Assembly (NCBI RefSeq): GCF_900103955.1
Contig: NZ_FNIL01000001.1
Span: 620,001-684,000 of the forward strand
Direction of reading: 5' to 3'
Length of the DNA: 64,000 bases
DNA from: Alkalicoccus daliensis
GTDB lineage: Bacteria; Bacillota; Bacilli; Bacillales; Salisediminibacteriaceae
A model generated the notes under the pieces. The model had not been told where the DNA came from. It did not search any database and was given only the letters and a program-made list of their open reading frames with translations. The stretch's first letter is position 1. Each line of letters starts with the position of its first letter. The position numbers were made by a program, and so were the translations under genes. Positions 55,551-64,000 of this stretch are shown here, piece by piece.

Positions 55551-56589
55551 AGTCTCCCTCCTTCCAATTATACTTAAGTGCCATCGCAAGTCTGATTTCA
55601 AAATAATCTATTTCTCTGTTTAATTTTTCACGGATTTGTTTTAATCCATCCACTTTATCGTATGCATTGATCATCTTTAAAATTCTATCTAAAACATTCG
55701 CTTCAATATACGCCTGATAAGGAAAATTGTTATCGTACATAGCTAATTCAACCAAATGATCTTCAATCGTGCTAGTTTTTAAGCTCCGGACTGCTGCAAT
55801 CTCCTCTTTCGCATATCCCTTGTTGACCAAAAATCTAGTTTCAATTGCAGTTTTCGTTAATGCTTTGTCTTTTGACTGCAGAGGAAAGAGCTGATGGAAG
55901 ATCCCGGGCGCCTGATGTTGATTTTCCAGGAAAAAGTGAAGCATACTGCGGAATTTTAAATAAACAGCAAGTTCTCCACCTTCTTTAGCGGCAAGTTGTT
56001 TTAAAGTAGCACCATGATAATTGTACCCACTTAGTCTGTCGACAAAAATATGTGCATCCTTCTCGTCATATTGATTCAATATATGATACAGCCAGGGTTC
56101 CAGTTCTGAAACGATCTGCTCTGCCGAATGAGAACGCAGTAATTGTTTAACAATATTTTTGTCCTGGTATTCAGAAAGTACAGGTATGAATTGATATTGC
56201 CCTGCTTTTACATAACTGACAGTTTGAATGAGCAGAGATAATCTTCTCCAAAAATTTTCAGCTTCATTATTCCATTCATATTTTCTTCCCTGAAAATTAA
56301 TATTATCCAGCAGCGGAGCTGCTTTATTTATAATTTCTTTCCCCTTATTTGTAACTAATGTTTGCTTTCCTTGGTCAACGATTAATTCTCTGTTATAAAG
56401 GTGTACGCCGATTTTATTAATATCTGTGTAACTATGCAACTTCAATGCAGCGGCCCATTTTTCAAGGTTATATAAAGAAATATCCTGGATCGTCTGTGCG
56501 GAACGTTTCCCTTTTAATATATGAATTGCTCCACTTAATGATCGTTCTCCTCTTAAAAGGTTCAGTACATTTAATATTAGAATGTCCAT
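55528..56589 (-). CDS. ypbB: YpbB-like helix-turn-helix protein
   Basis: A 353-residue, largely helical protein matching YpbB in position before recQ. A helix-turn-helix-like segment lies near 262-290 (GYAKEEIAAVRSLKTSTIED). Its function is unknown. The long overlap with recQ suggests that the two proteins act together, perhaps with YpbB guiding RecQ to substrates; this is inference only. Confidence 0.8.
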   Translation of the reverse strand: MDILILNVLNLLRGERSLSGAIHILKGKRSAQTIQDISLYNLEKWAAALKLHSYTDINKIGVHLYNRELIVDQGKQTLVTNKGKEIINKAAPLLDNINFQGRKYEWNNEAENFWRRLSLLIQTVSYVKAGQYQFIPVLSEYQDKNIVKQLLRSHSAEQIVSELEPWLYHILNQYDEKDAHIFVDRLSGYNYHGATLKQLAAKEGGELAVYLKFRSMLHFFLENQHQAPGIFHQLFPLQSKDKALTKTAIETRFLVNKGYAKEEIAAVRSLKTSTIEDHLVELAMYDNNFPYQAYIEANVLDRILKMINAYDKVDGLKQIREKLNREIDYFEIRLAMALKYNWKEGDYAAKNTE

Positions 56590-56721
56590 TTTACGCCCAC
56601 CCCGGTTTATACGTTTTCAACATGTATAATATCATATTCTCTGTACAGGTTATCCACTAATCTTTGTTCTGTAATCAATTGACAGTTGAAAAGTCAGATA
56701 AGAACCTTTACAATTGATTAG

Positions 56722-57060
<339 letters not shown>

Positions 57061-57067
57061 GTTGAGA

Positions 57068-57103
57068 AACTCCCTTAAATTAAGTTTTAAGGGAGTTTTT
57101 TTA
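57068..57103 (+). terminator. Terminator after fer
   Basis: A 12-pair stem AACTCCCTTAAA / TTTAAGGGAGTT (57068-57079, 57086-57097) followed by a T-run. Confidence 0.92.
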
Positions 57104-57114
57104 TAGTTTTCCAA

Positions 57115-57128
57115 TGTAAGCGTTTTAA
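57115..57128. promoter_or_regulatory. Cre-like site between fer and serA
   Basis: TGTAAGCGTTTTAA fits the cre pattern with one mismatch. It is about 125 bases before serA. Weak on its own. Confidence 0.25.
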
Positions 57129-57251
57129 TATTCAGATTTTTAAGTTCTTCACTAAAAAACTTTTGTTTTTTCCTCAAGGACGACCAAATTTTCAGAATTT
57201 CATGTTAGTATTATGAAATCAACAATTAAAAGTAAAGGTGGAGATTAGCAA

Positions 57252-58865
57252 ATGACACAGGTTCAACAGGCAGTAAAGCTTGAAAAAGGAATTTACAACG
57301 TTCTCGTTTCAGATAATATGAGCGAAGATGGGTTGAAGCCTATATTAGAAAGTGCAACAGTGAACGTAGTTCGTGAGAATATCTACGAAACCAGCCTTCC
57401 TCTTGATGAAGTAGATGCGCTTTTAATAAGAAGTGCCACTACTGTTACATCTGAACTTTTAGATCAAATGCCAAATTTAAGAATCATCGGACGTGCAGGA
57501 GTCGGTGTAGACAATGTAGACCTTGAAGCAGCTACTTCTCATGGTGTTGTAGTAATTAACGCTCCTGATGGAAATACAATTTCTACAGCAGAACACACTT
57601 TTGCAATGCTTGCCTCTCTCGTGCGAAATATTCCACAGGCGAATCAATCTATGCAGGAAGGCCGCTGGGACCGCAAAAAATATCAAGGGGCAGAATTATA
57701 CGGAAAGACATTGGGTATCATTGGATTCGGACGAATTGGTGCTGAAATCGCTCAGCGAGCAAGAGCATTCCGTATGAATGTACTTGCCTTTGATCCATTC
57801 TTAACTCAATCCAGAGCAGAAAAAAATCATGTAACAGCTGTTACTCTTGATGAGATCCTTGCGCAGAGTGACATGCTTACGGTTCATACTCCTCTTACGA
57901 AAGAAACAAAAGGTTTATTGAATGAGAAAACATTGAAGCAGACAAAGCCTGGTGTTTTCATTTTGAACTGTGCACGCGGCGGTATTATTGATGAAGAAGC
58001 TCTTTATCATGCTGTTAAATCAGGTCATGTGCGGGGAGCAGCAATTGACGTTTTTGAAGAAGAGCCAGCGAAAAACCATCCGCTTTCTTCACTGCCGGAA
58101 GTAATTACTACTCCGCATATTGCTGCATCTACTTCAGAAGCTCAGCAGAATGTGGCAGAATCTGTTTCTCACGAAGTGCTTGGTTATTTAAACGGCAAGC
58201 CTGCACCTCATGCTTTAAATCTACCTTACCTTGACCAGGATGTATTTGAAAAGTTTTCTCCCTTTACAAAATTAACACGAACTTTAGGTGATACAGCTTC
58301 ACAACTGTTTAGAGAACCAGTAAAAGAAATTGAAATCAGTTATGCAGGTGAAATATCTCACCAGGAAACAGGCCTTTTTAACCGCAGCTTCCTTGCAGGT
58401 TTCTTTAAACACCGCATCGATGACTATGTAAATGAGGTAAATGCTTCATGGATTGCAAAAGAAAGAGATGTACAGGTTTCGGAAAAACATGAGAGTGAAT
58501 CTCAGGGCTATGCCAATTTCGTAAAAGCATTTATTCGCGGAGAGCATAGTACCATTCATATTCATGGCACTTACAGTCAGGAGATTGGAGCGCGAATTGT
58601 ACAAATCAATGACTTTAAATTAGACTTCCAGCCTGCAAAACACACTCTTTACGTGCGTCATAATGACCGCCCCGGTGTTATTGGAAAGGTTGGCCAGCTC
58701 CTGGGTGTTCATGATGTAAACATCGCCACAATGCAGGTCGGCAGAAAAGAAGAAGGCGGAGACGCCATTATGCTATTATCCACCGATAAAGAATGTAATG
58801 AAAAAGTTATCCAGGCATTTGAGGAAATTGAAGAAATAATTTCTGTTTCTGCAATCGAACTGTAA
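57252..58865 (+). CDS. serA: D-3-phosphoglycerate dehydrogenase
   Basis: First enzyme of serine synthesis. It has 537 residues. Motifs are RAGVGVDNVDLEAAT (about 82-96), the NAD loop GIIGFGRIGAEIA (about 155-167), NCARGGIIDEEAL and the catalytic histidine near TTPHIAAST. The intervening ASB-type domain and a C-terminal ACT domain (about 462-537) follow, so feedback by serine is likely. AAGGTGGAG precedes the ATG. It stands alone with a terminator. Confidence 0.96.
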   Translation: MTQVQQAVKLEKGIYNVLVSDNMSEDGLKPILESATVNVVRENIYETSLPLDEVDALLIRSATTVTSELLDQMPNLRIIGRAGVGVDNVDLEAATSHGVVVINAPDGNTISTAEHTFAMLASLVRNIPQANQSMQEGRWDRKKYQGAELYGKTLGIIGFGRIGAEIAQRARAFRMNVLAFDPFLTQSRAEKNHVTAVTLDEILAQSDMLTVHTPLTKETKGLLNEKTLKQTKPGVFILNCARGGIIDEEALYHAVKSGHVRGAAIDVFEEEPAKNHPLSSLPEVITTPHIAASTSEAQQNVAESVSHEVLGYLNGKPAPHALNLPYLDQDVFEKFSPFTKLTRTLGDTASQLFREPVKEIEISYAGEISHQETGLFNRSFLAGFFKHRIDDYVNEVNASWIAKERDVQVSEKHESESQGYANFVKAFIRGEHSTIHIHGTYSQEIGARIVQINDFKLDFQPAKHTLYVRHNDRPGVIGKVGQLLGVHDVNIATMQVGRKEEGGDAIMLLSTDKECNEKVIQAFEEIEEIISVSAIEL

Positions 58866-59336
58866 ATTACTGCTTCCAGTATCTTTTTTCTTTCGAATAT
58901 ACCTTTACGCCCCTGCTGTTCAAACAGCAGGGGTTTTTTACCTTTCGCCTTTATTGATTTCTTTCAATGAGTTTCATCAGCTTAACCAGCCCGGTTCTTT
59001 TCTCACTGGAACCTGCATAATTTCAAAAAGACGCGCACACTCCGTCTCTCTCAACGAACTTTATAATGATTTTACAAATATTAAAATTTAGTCCTTGAAA
59101 AGCTATTAATTAAATATGAATATTAACAGAACTTAACATAAGTCGGCACTGTGGTCTTTTTAAAATTATTTATTTGAATTTTCAGATCATCTGTTATATT
59201 CTTCTATAATGTCTGTTATAATATATTGGTGACTTTAGCCCCACACTTTTATAGAATTAGAAAATTGATAACACATCTTCTTTTATGATACAGTTATATG
59301 CATAAAGGGACACATACTAGAAAGGTTGATACAAGA
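58866..59336. other. Spacer between serA and the acidic lipoprotein gene
   Basis: Contains the serA terminator. An AT-rich stretch at 59165-59230 has several TATAAT-like boxes that may include the promoter of the next gene, but no -35 at good spacing. No gene supported. Confidence 0.5.
58910..58939 (+). terminator. Terminator after serA
   Basis: An 11-pair stem CCCCTGCTGTT / AACAGCAGGGG followed by six T. Confidence 0.95.
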
Positions 59337-60191
59337 ATGAAAAAAACAGTACGGAACGGTTTGTTAACTCTATCACTATCTACAGTGATGGTAGTGGCAG
59401 CATGTGGAAATAACAATGAAGATAATGCTACAAACGATAACGAAAATACGAACACAGAAGAAACGAATGTGGAAGTAAATGAAGATCAGGAAAACAACGA
59501 AGAAGCAGCTGTCAACGAAAACAATGCTGCAGATAATACGGAAGAAAATGATGCTGATGAAGAAACCAACGATGGAATGAATGAAACAGCAGCACCTGAA
59601 TCCGGAACATCTGTAATGGATCAGGATCCTGAAGAGCCAATTGCGATAGTAAATGGTGAAGAAATTCAAAGTGGCGAACTCCAGGGGCAGCTTGCACAAT
59701 TTGAAGCTATGTTTGCACAACAGGATATGGATGAAGAGGAAGGCGCAATGATGATGATGCAGTTCCAGCAGCAGTTCCTGGACCAGCTGATCAACCAGCG
59801 CGTATTAGCTCAAGAGGCTGAATCAGAAGGCATTGAAGCTGATGAAGATGAGGTCGAATCACAAATGGAAGAAATCCGCAGCCAGTTCGATTCGGAAGAT
59901 GATTTCCAGGAAGCATTAGAAATGCAAGGTTACACCGAGGAAGACTTAATGCAGGAAATTCGTGAGCTTACACTGGTAGAAGAACTTCTTACTATGGACC
60001 ATGTAGACGAAGATCAGTATGAAGTAAGTGAAGAAGAAGTAAGAGAATATTATGAACTTGCTTCAACGAATGATCCTGAGATCGCAGATCAGGAGTTTGA
60101 AGATGTACAGGAAGACCTTGAAGAACAGCTTCTTCAAAATCAATATGTAGAAGATCTTCGCGAAAGTGCTGAAATAGAAATTTTACTATAA
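59337..60191 (+). CDS. Highly acidic SurA-N-like lipoprotein chaperone
   Basis: A 284-residue secreted lipoprotein. The signal peptide MKKTVRNGLLTLSLSTVMVV ends in the lipobox VAAC (Cys23). A low-complexity Asn/Glu/Asp linker (about 24-100) is followed by a SurA N-terminal-like chaperone domain beginning PIAIVNGEEIQSGEL. No parvulin PPIase domain follows, so it is a chaperone-type PrsA/SurA relative without isomerase. After the lipobox I count no lysine and only five arginines, against dozens of Asp and Glu. I chose ATG 59337, where the signal peptide begins; the in-frame ATG at 59298 has no ribosome site. Its clients are unknown. Confidence 0.82.
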   Translation: MKKTVRNGLLTLSLSTVMVVAACGNNNEDNATNDNENTNTEETNVEVNEDQENNEEAAVNENNAADNTEENDADEETNDGMNETAAPESGTSVMDQDPEEPIAIVNGEEIQSGELQGQLAQFEAMFAQQDMDEEEGAMMMMQFQQQFLDQLINQRVLAQEAESEGIEADEDEVESQMEEIRSQFDSEDDFQEALEMQGYTEEDLMQEIRELTLVEELLTMDHVDEDQYEVSEEEVREYYELASTNDPEIADQEFEDVQEDLEEQLLQNQYVEDLRESAEIEILL

Positions 60192-60205
60192 TAAGATTAG
60201 AAACA

Positions 60206-60239
60206 AAAACTGCTCCCTTTATTCAGGAGCAGTTTTTTT
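60206..60239. terminator. Bidirectional terminator
   Basis: AACTGCTCC / GGAGCAGTT stem (60208-60216, 60226-60234) with a T-run to the right and A-run to the left. It can end the lipoprotein gene (+) and also pduO (-), whose stop is about 75 bases away. Confidence 0.88.
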
Positions 60240-60314
60240 GTGCTTTCCAGTTCTCAATAAAATATTTATAAAAACGATATTCCATTAATCCTGGTGGTAT
60301 CCGCTTCACAGCCT

Positions 60315-60872
60315 CTATTTGAATACATCTTTACTTCTTGCATATAATATATCTTCTTTCCCTGCCCGGGAATTAACAGCTCTTGCTGCTGCAAAGAAAA
60401 AGTCTGAAAGTCTGTTTAAATATGGGAGCGCTGATGCAGAAACTTCATGTTCATCTGCAATTGCTGAAGCTAATCTCTCTGCTCTTCTTGCTACTGTACG
60501 GCATACATGAAGATGAGCTGCTGCAGGTTCTCCTCCCGGAAGAATAAATTTTCGTAATTCCGGAGCCTCTGCCCAGTATTCATCAATGCGAGATTCCAAT
60601 CTTTCTACAGATTCCATCGAAAGGCTCCATTCTTTCTTTGCGGTGACGTTTGCAAGATCACCACCCAGATCAAACAGCTCATGCTGAATAGTTAGAAGTT
60701 CCTGCCGCATATCTGCGACTTTTTCACTTTCCAGCGCGTTTATTGTTACTCCGATAAAGCTGTTTAATTCATCTACAGTTCCATAAGCTTCTACTCTTTG
60801 ATTTGTTTTAGCTACTCTTTTCCCAATAAGCTGAGTTTGTCCTTTATCTCCTTTTTTAGTATAAATCTTCAA
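60315..60872 (-). CDS. Cob(I)alamin adenosyltransferase, PduO type
   Basis: Converts cob(I)alamin and ATP to adenosylcobalamin. It has 185 residues with the signature MKIYTKKGDKGQTQLIGKRV and VEAYGTVDELNSFIG at the N-terminus and RTVARRAERLASAI near 128. The start is TTG 60872 after AGGGGT. It follows resE by 64 bases, so it may be read from the resDE transcript. The CarH-like regulator in this window needs its product. Confidence 0.93.
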   Translation of the reverse strand: MKIYTKKGDKGQTQLIGKRVAKTNQRVEAYGTVDELNSFIGVTINALESEKVADMRQELLTIQHELFDLGGDLANVTAKKEWSLSMESVERLESRIDEYWAEAPELRKFILPGGEPAAAHLHVCRTVARRAERLASAIADEHEVSASALPYLNRLSDFFFAAARAVNSRAGKEDILYARSKDVFK

Positions 60873-60936
60873 ATTAACCCCTGCTTTCTTTAATGTAATC
60901 CCGCATGCAGCGAGTCAGCCCAAGCGCCTGCCTTCT

Positions 60937-62709
60937 TCAGCCCGAAGTATCGTAAGGTAGAAATACAGAAAAAGTAGTGCCTTCATTAATTTTACTATGA
61001 ACTGAAACTTTTCCTTCATGGCCTTCTGTAATATTTTTTACAATTGCAAGACCCAGCCCGGTTCCGGCCCTTCCTCTCGTACGTGCTTTATCTGCTTTGT
61101 AAAACCTCTCAAATACAAAAGGCAGGTCATCTTCCGGAATTCCGGCTCCTGTGTCTTCGACTTCAATACGAACTCCAGTCTCTGCATCTGAAATTCTAAA
61201 TATCACTTGTCCATGCTCCATCGTATGACGCATTGCGTTATCAATTAAATTCGTCATTACCTGCTCCAGCCGGTCAACGTCTGCTGATAATGTTTTAGTC
61301 AGTGGAGAAAATTCTCCTATTAATTCTATCTGCTGCTCTTTTGCTACAACTTGAAATTTCCGCAGAATTTTGTCAGCAAAAATTTTCATGTCAATTTCTT
61401 CTTTTCTTAAGTTCAGATACCCCGCTTCCATTCTCGCGATATCCAGCAATTCATTTACAAGACGCCCTATTCGAAGCGATTCATCGTAGATAATACTGGC
61501 CATTTCTTTTTTCTCTTCCTGTGTTTCAGCTATATCATCAACAATTGCTTCACTGTATCCCTGAAGCATAGAAATAGGTGTCCGCAACTCATGAGAAACG
61601 TTAGCGATAAAATCTTTCCGCAGCTTATCATGCTGCCTCTCTTCTGTCATGTCCCGAAGAACAGCTACGGCGCCGCGGATATTTTCTTCATCGTAAAGTG
61701 GCGTCATTAAAATCACCCACGTTCTTCCTTGAATTGTAACTTCATCTACGACTTCTGTCTCTTCAGAGACTACTTTATCAAACAGACGATTTAAATGGAG
61801 GGGTTCTTCATCTTCTGAAAGTTGTTTTTCATATCTCCAGGCAGCCATGCAGGCTGAGGCAGGCGGGTTCATAATCATTACGTGTCCCTGTCTGTTCAAT
61901 GTCATTACACCGTCAGCCATGGAACTCAGTATGCGTGAAAGCTGTTCTTTTTCTTGATTTAAAGCATGCAGGTTGGTGTTTAAAGCACGCCCCATTCTAT
62001 TAAAAGCCATAGCCAGAAGACCAATCTCATCCTTAGTTTGTATAGGAATTTTTGTTTCAAAGTTTCCTTTTGCTACTTCCAAAGATGCAGTGCGCATTTG
62101 ACGTAAAGGTGCCGTAATTCTGGAAGATAGAAAAAACGCAAATACTGTTGTAAGTATGATAGCAAATCCAGCTGATAAAAATATGATCTGCTTCGTCTGC
62201 GCTGAAGCTTCTTCCACGACTGCTAAAGACTGGTATAGAAAAAGAGAGCCTTCTTCCCCATCTGCAAATGTAACCGGCATCCCTACTATCATGATCTCTC
62301 CTCCCCAGTTCTCCTGATTAGCAAGCGCATAATCACCCTGAGTCACAATAGTTTCGTCAGCTTCAATTACCTCTGATAGTACCGGATCTTCATAAAAATA
62401 AGAAATAGGTATACCATCGGAATCTTCGTTGGCTGTATACCAGTAATTATCTTCTCCTATAAGAACAGCCCGGGAAGCATAAGATTCAGAAATTATCTGG
62501 CTCATATCCAGCGCTGCACCATCAGTTGTTTCCGTTTCCAAAAATGAAACTAAAAGATTTGCATGGTTAAAAAGTTCCCCTTCGGCCTGTTCCGTATGAA
62601 ATTGTTCGAAAAAGCCTAAAAGCAATACTGTGAGTACAAGAAGCACGACGGACACTAAAAGCAGAATAGTAAACCATAGTTTTCCAACTACGCTTCTCCA
62701 GAACATCAT
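60937..62709 (-). CDS. resE: Sensor histidine kinase ResE
   Basis: Membrane sensor of oxygen and nitric oxide limitation that phosphorylates ResD. It has 590 residues: a first membrane segment (about 12-32), an extracytoplasmic domain (about 33-170, acidic), a second membrane segment (about 175-195), HAMP (about 195-245), a PAS domain (about 255-360), the HisKA box FIANVSHELRTPIS near 372, and the ATPase domain with NLIDNAMRH, DTGAGIPEDD and GTGLGLAIVK. It overlaps resD by four bases. Confidence 0.94.
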   Translation of the reverse strand: MMFWRSVVGKLWFTILLLVSVVLLVLTVLLLGFFEQFHTEQAEGELFNHANLLVSFLETETTDGAALDMSQIISESYASRAVLIGEDNYWYTANEDSDGIPISYFYEDPVLSEVIEADETIVTQGDYALANQENWGGEIMIVGMPVTFADGEEGSLFLYQSLAVVEEASAQTKQIIFLSAGFAIILTTVFAFFLSSRITAPLRQMRTASLEVAKGNFETKIPIQTKDEIGLLAMAFNRMGRALNTNLHALNQEKEQLSRILSSMADGVMTLNRQGHVMIMNPPASACMAAWRYEKQLSEDEEPLHLNRLFDKVVSEETEVVDEVTIQGRTWVILMTPLYDEENIRGAVAVLRDMTEERQHDKLRKDFIANVSHELRTPISMLQGYSEAIVDDIAETQEEKKEMASIIYDESLRIGRLVNELLDIARMEAGYLNLRKEEIDMKIFADKILRKFQVVAKEQQIELIGEFSPLTKTLSADVDRLEQVMTNLIDNAMRHTMEHGQVIFRISDAETGVRIEVEDTGAGIPEDDLPFVFERFYKADKARTRGRAGTGLGLAIVKNITEGHEGKVSVHSKINEGTTFSVFLPYDTSG

Positions 62710-63428
62710 CCGTTTTCCGTGACCTCAAATTTATAACCGACTCCCCATACTGTTTTAATCATATCTGCTGCTTTCGGCTGCACCTGGCTTAATTTTTCTC
62801 TCAGTCTCTTTACATGTGTATCTACTGTACGTAAATCTCCAAAAAACTCGTAATTCCATACGTCTTTCAGCAGCTGTTCCCGAGCAAATACTTTATCAGG
62901 CGCCTGAGCTAAATAGAGGAGCAGCTCATATTCCTTAGGAGTAAGGCTGATATGCTCATTTTCTACCGTTACTCTATGCGCATCATTATCTATTAACAAA
63001 TATGGAAATTCAAAAACCTCTTTTGTTTTCGTTTCAGTTTGCAGAAATTTAGTAGAAGAAGAACGTCGCAGCAGAGCCTTAACTCTGAGTACTACTTCTC
63101 TCGGGCTGAATGGTTTAACTATATAATCATCAGTTCCAGCTTCAAATCCCTGCACTCTGTTAACTTCTTCGCCTTTAGCTGTAAGCATAATAATAGGTGT
63201 AGCTTTCTGCTTTCTGATTTCTTCACAGACTTCTATTCCATCCATACCCGGCATCATTAAGTCAAGAATAATTAAATCGTAGTCATTATTTAAAGCAAAT
63301 TCGAGCGCTGATTCTCCATTTTCAGCGTCTTCTACATGATAATTTTCTTTCTCTAAATACATTCTCAGAAGCCGGCGGATTCGTTCTTCATCATCTACCA
63401 CTAATATATTTGTACTGTTGTTTTCCAT
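62706..63428 (-). CDS. resD: Response regulator ResD
   Basis: OmpR/PhoB-type DNA-binding regulator of respiration genes. It has 240 residues. The receiver domain has Asp12-Asp13, the phosphorylated Asp56 in ILDLMMPGMDG and the conserved KPFSP. The winged helix (about 140-238) has RTVDTHVKRLREKL. In B. subtilis it activates qcrABC, ctaA and resABC. Confidence 0.95.
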   Translation of the reverse strand: MENNSTNILVVDDEERIRRLLRMYLEKENYHVEDAENGESALEFALNNDYDLIILDLMMPGMDGIEVCEEIRKQKATPIIMLTAKGEEVNRVQGFEAGTDDYIVKPFSPREVVLRVKALLRRSSSTKFLQTETKTKEVFEFPYLLIDNDAHRVTVENEHISLTPKEYELLLYLAQAPDKVFAREQLLKDVWNYEFFGDLRTVDTHVKRLREKLSQVQPKAADMIKTVWGVGYKFEVTENG

Positions 63429-63447
63429 ATATACCCCTCCAACTAAA

Positions 63448-63475
63448 AGGCTGTCTTATAATAACAAGACAGCCT
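63448..63475 (-). terminator. Terminator or attenuator between resC and resD
   Basis: A perfect ten-pair stem AGGCTGTCTT / AAGACAGCCT with an eight-base loop, followed on the minus strand by TTTAGTTGG. The T-run is short, so partial read-through into resDE is likely. Confidence 0.65.
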
Positions 63476-63501
63476 CATTTCATAATTCTATTGTAGCCGA
63501 C

Positions 63502-64000
63502 TTAAGCATAAGAGTGAAGTCCGGCGATAATGAGATTCACAAAAATCAAATTAAACATTATCAGGGCAAACCCAATTACGCAGAGCCAAGCACTTTTTTC
63601 TCCCTGCCATCCTCTGGATAACCGAAGATGCAGATAAGCAGCATAAAATAAAAATGTTATAAGGGCCCAGACTTCTTTAGGATCCCATCCCCAGAACCTC
63701 GTCCAGGCAATCTGCGCCCAGATCATTGCAAAAATCAATCCTCCCAGGGTAAACACAGGAAATCCTATCGCAATTGCCCGGTAGCTTATTTCATCTACTG
63801 TCTGGGGATTTACGTTTCTGACTAAAGGCTGCAGCAGCCCTGCAACCGGCTTTCTAAAACCAAAGCGCAGGCCTCCATATAAAACTAACCCGCCAATAAT
63901 CGACCATAACACCGTATTAACATCATTACTTCTTATATACTCCGGTGTGTTAACAACTGGTGAAAATCCTTGTTCAGAAGCCAGTTCACCTTCATTTGGC
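63502..64000 (-). CDS. resC: Cytochrome c biogenesis protein ResC/CcsB (C-terminal part; start outside window)
   Basis: The frame stays open to base 64000, giving about 165 residues of the end of a CcsB/ResC-type membrane protein. The haem-handling motif [12 protein letters not shown] is visible, followed by a histidine in YLHLRLSRG. Together with ResB it transfers haem to cytochromes c such as QcrC. The apparent start at 63912 is internal. It precedes resD as in the resABCDE operon. Confidence 0.92.
   Translation of the reverse strand, partial: PNEGELASEQGFSPVVNTPEYIRSNDVNTVLWSIIGGLVLYGGLRFGFRKPVAGLLQPLVRNVNPQTVDEISYRAIAIGFPVFTLGGLIFAMIWAQIAWTRFWGWDPKEVWALITFLFYAAYLHLRLSRGWQGEKSAWLCVIGFALIMFNLIFVNLIIAGLHSYA

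Overview
The window is a stretch of core chromosome from a low-to-mid GC Gram-positive bacterium of the Bacillaceae. Gene order follows the Bacillus subtilis block that runs from birA through qcr, trp/aro, hep, hup, der, rpsA/cmk, gudB and recQ to resCDE, and nearly every gene has a recognisable counterpart there. Several exported or surface-exposed proteins are very acidic: QcrC has a 39-residue acidic tail, and the mature part of one lipoprotein contains no lysine. Menaquinone genes of the futalosine type (mqnA, mqnP) sit inside the hep cluster. Together these suggest a halophilic or haloalkaliphilic Bacillaceae lineage; this is inference, and no species is claimed. I saw no rRNA, tRNA, CRISPR array, prophage or transposase gene.

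Layout. 1-5019 (-): mazG-dapB-mgsA-bshB1-bshA-cca-birA, a tightly overlapping operon; birA is cut by the window edge. 5324-5544: dispersed repeats. 5701-6570 (+): a YitT-family gene. 6615-12892 (-): a YugP-type peptidase, ypjA, the cytochrome bc operon qcrABC, ypiF, ypiB and ypiA. 13214-25467 (-): an aromatic supraoperon aroC-aroB-aroH-[TRAP leader]-trpE-D-C-FB-A-hisC-tyrA-aroA, with trpF and trpB fused in one reading frame. 25825-27171 (-): cheR, ndk. 27915-32082 (-): hepS-menG-mqnP-mqnA-hepT. 32257-34321 (-): folE-mtrB and hup; mtrB encodes TRAP, the regulator that should act on the trp leader. 35270-43654 (-): yphE-yphF, der-plsY-gpsA, fni, the S1-like gene, cmk-plsC and a PilZ protein. 43970-50347 (-): a tiny zinc-ribbon gene, prsW, ansA, bdr (ypdA), gudB and a CarH-like B12 photoreceptor regulator. 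51165-56589 (-): phosphoesterase, fhs, a small membrane protein, a CPBP protease, recQ and ypbB. 56812-60191 (+): fer, serA and an acidic SurA-like lipoprotein. 60315-64000 (-): pduO-type adenosyltransferase, resE, resD and the C-terminal part of resC.

How the genes connect. Chorismate from the aro genes feeds tryptophan (trp), tyrosine (tyrA/hisC) and menaquinone (mqnA). HepS/HepT make the heptaprenyl tail, and the quinone feeds QcrABC under probable ResDE control. BshA, BshB1 and Bdr belong to bacillithiol metabolism. PduO can supply the adenosylcobalamin that the CarH-like regulator needs.

Most notable points: the in-frame TrpF-TrpB fusion; a 12-position TRAP site followed by a Shine-Dalgarno-sequestering hairpin with no evident terminator; absence of the sporulation genes normally embedded in this block (spoIVA, ypeB, sleB, ypjB, yphA/yphB), which hints at a non-sporulating lineage; a complete CarH light-sensing signature; and two families of dispersed intergenic repeats. 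I did not find a clearly new multi-gene system.
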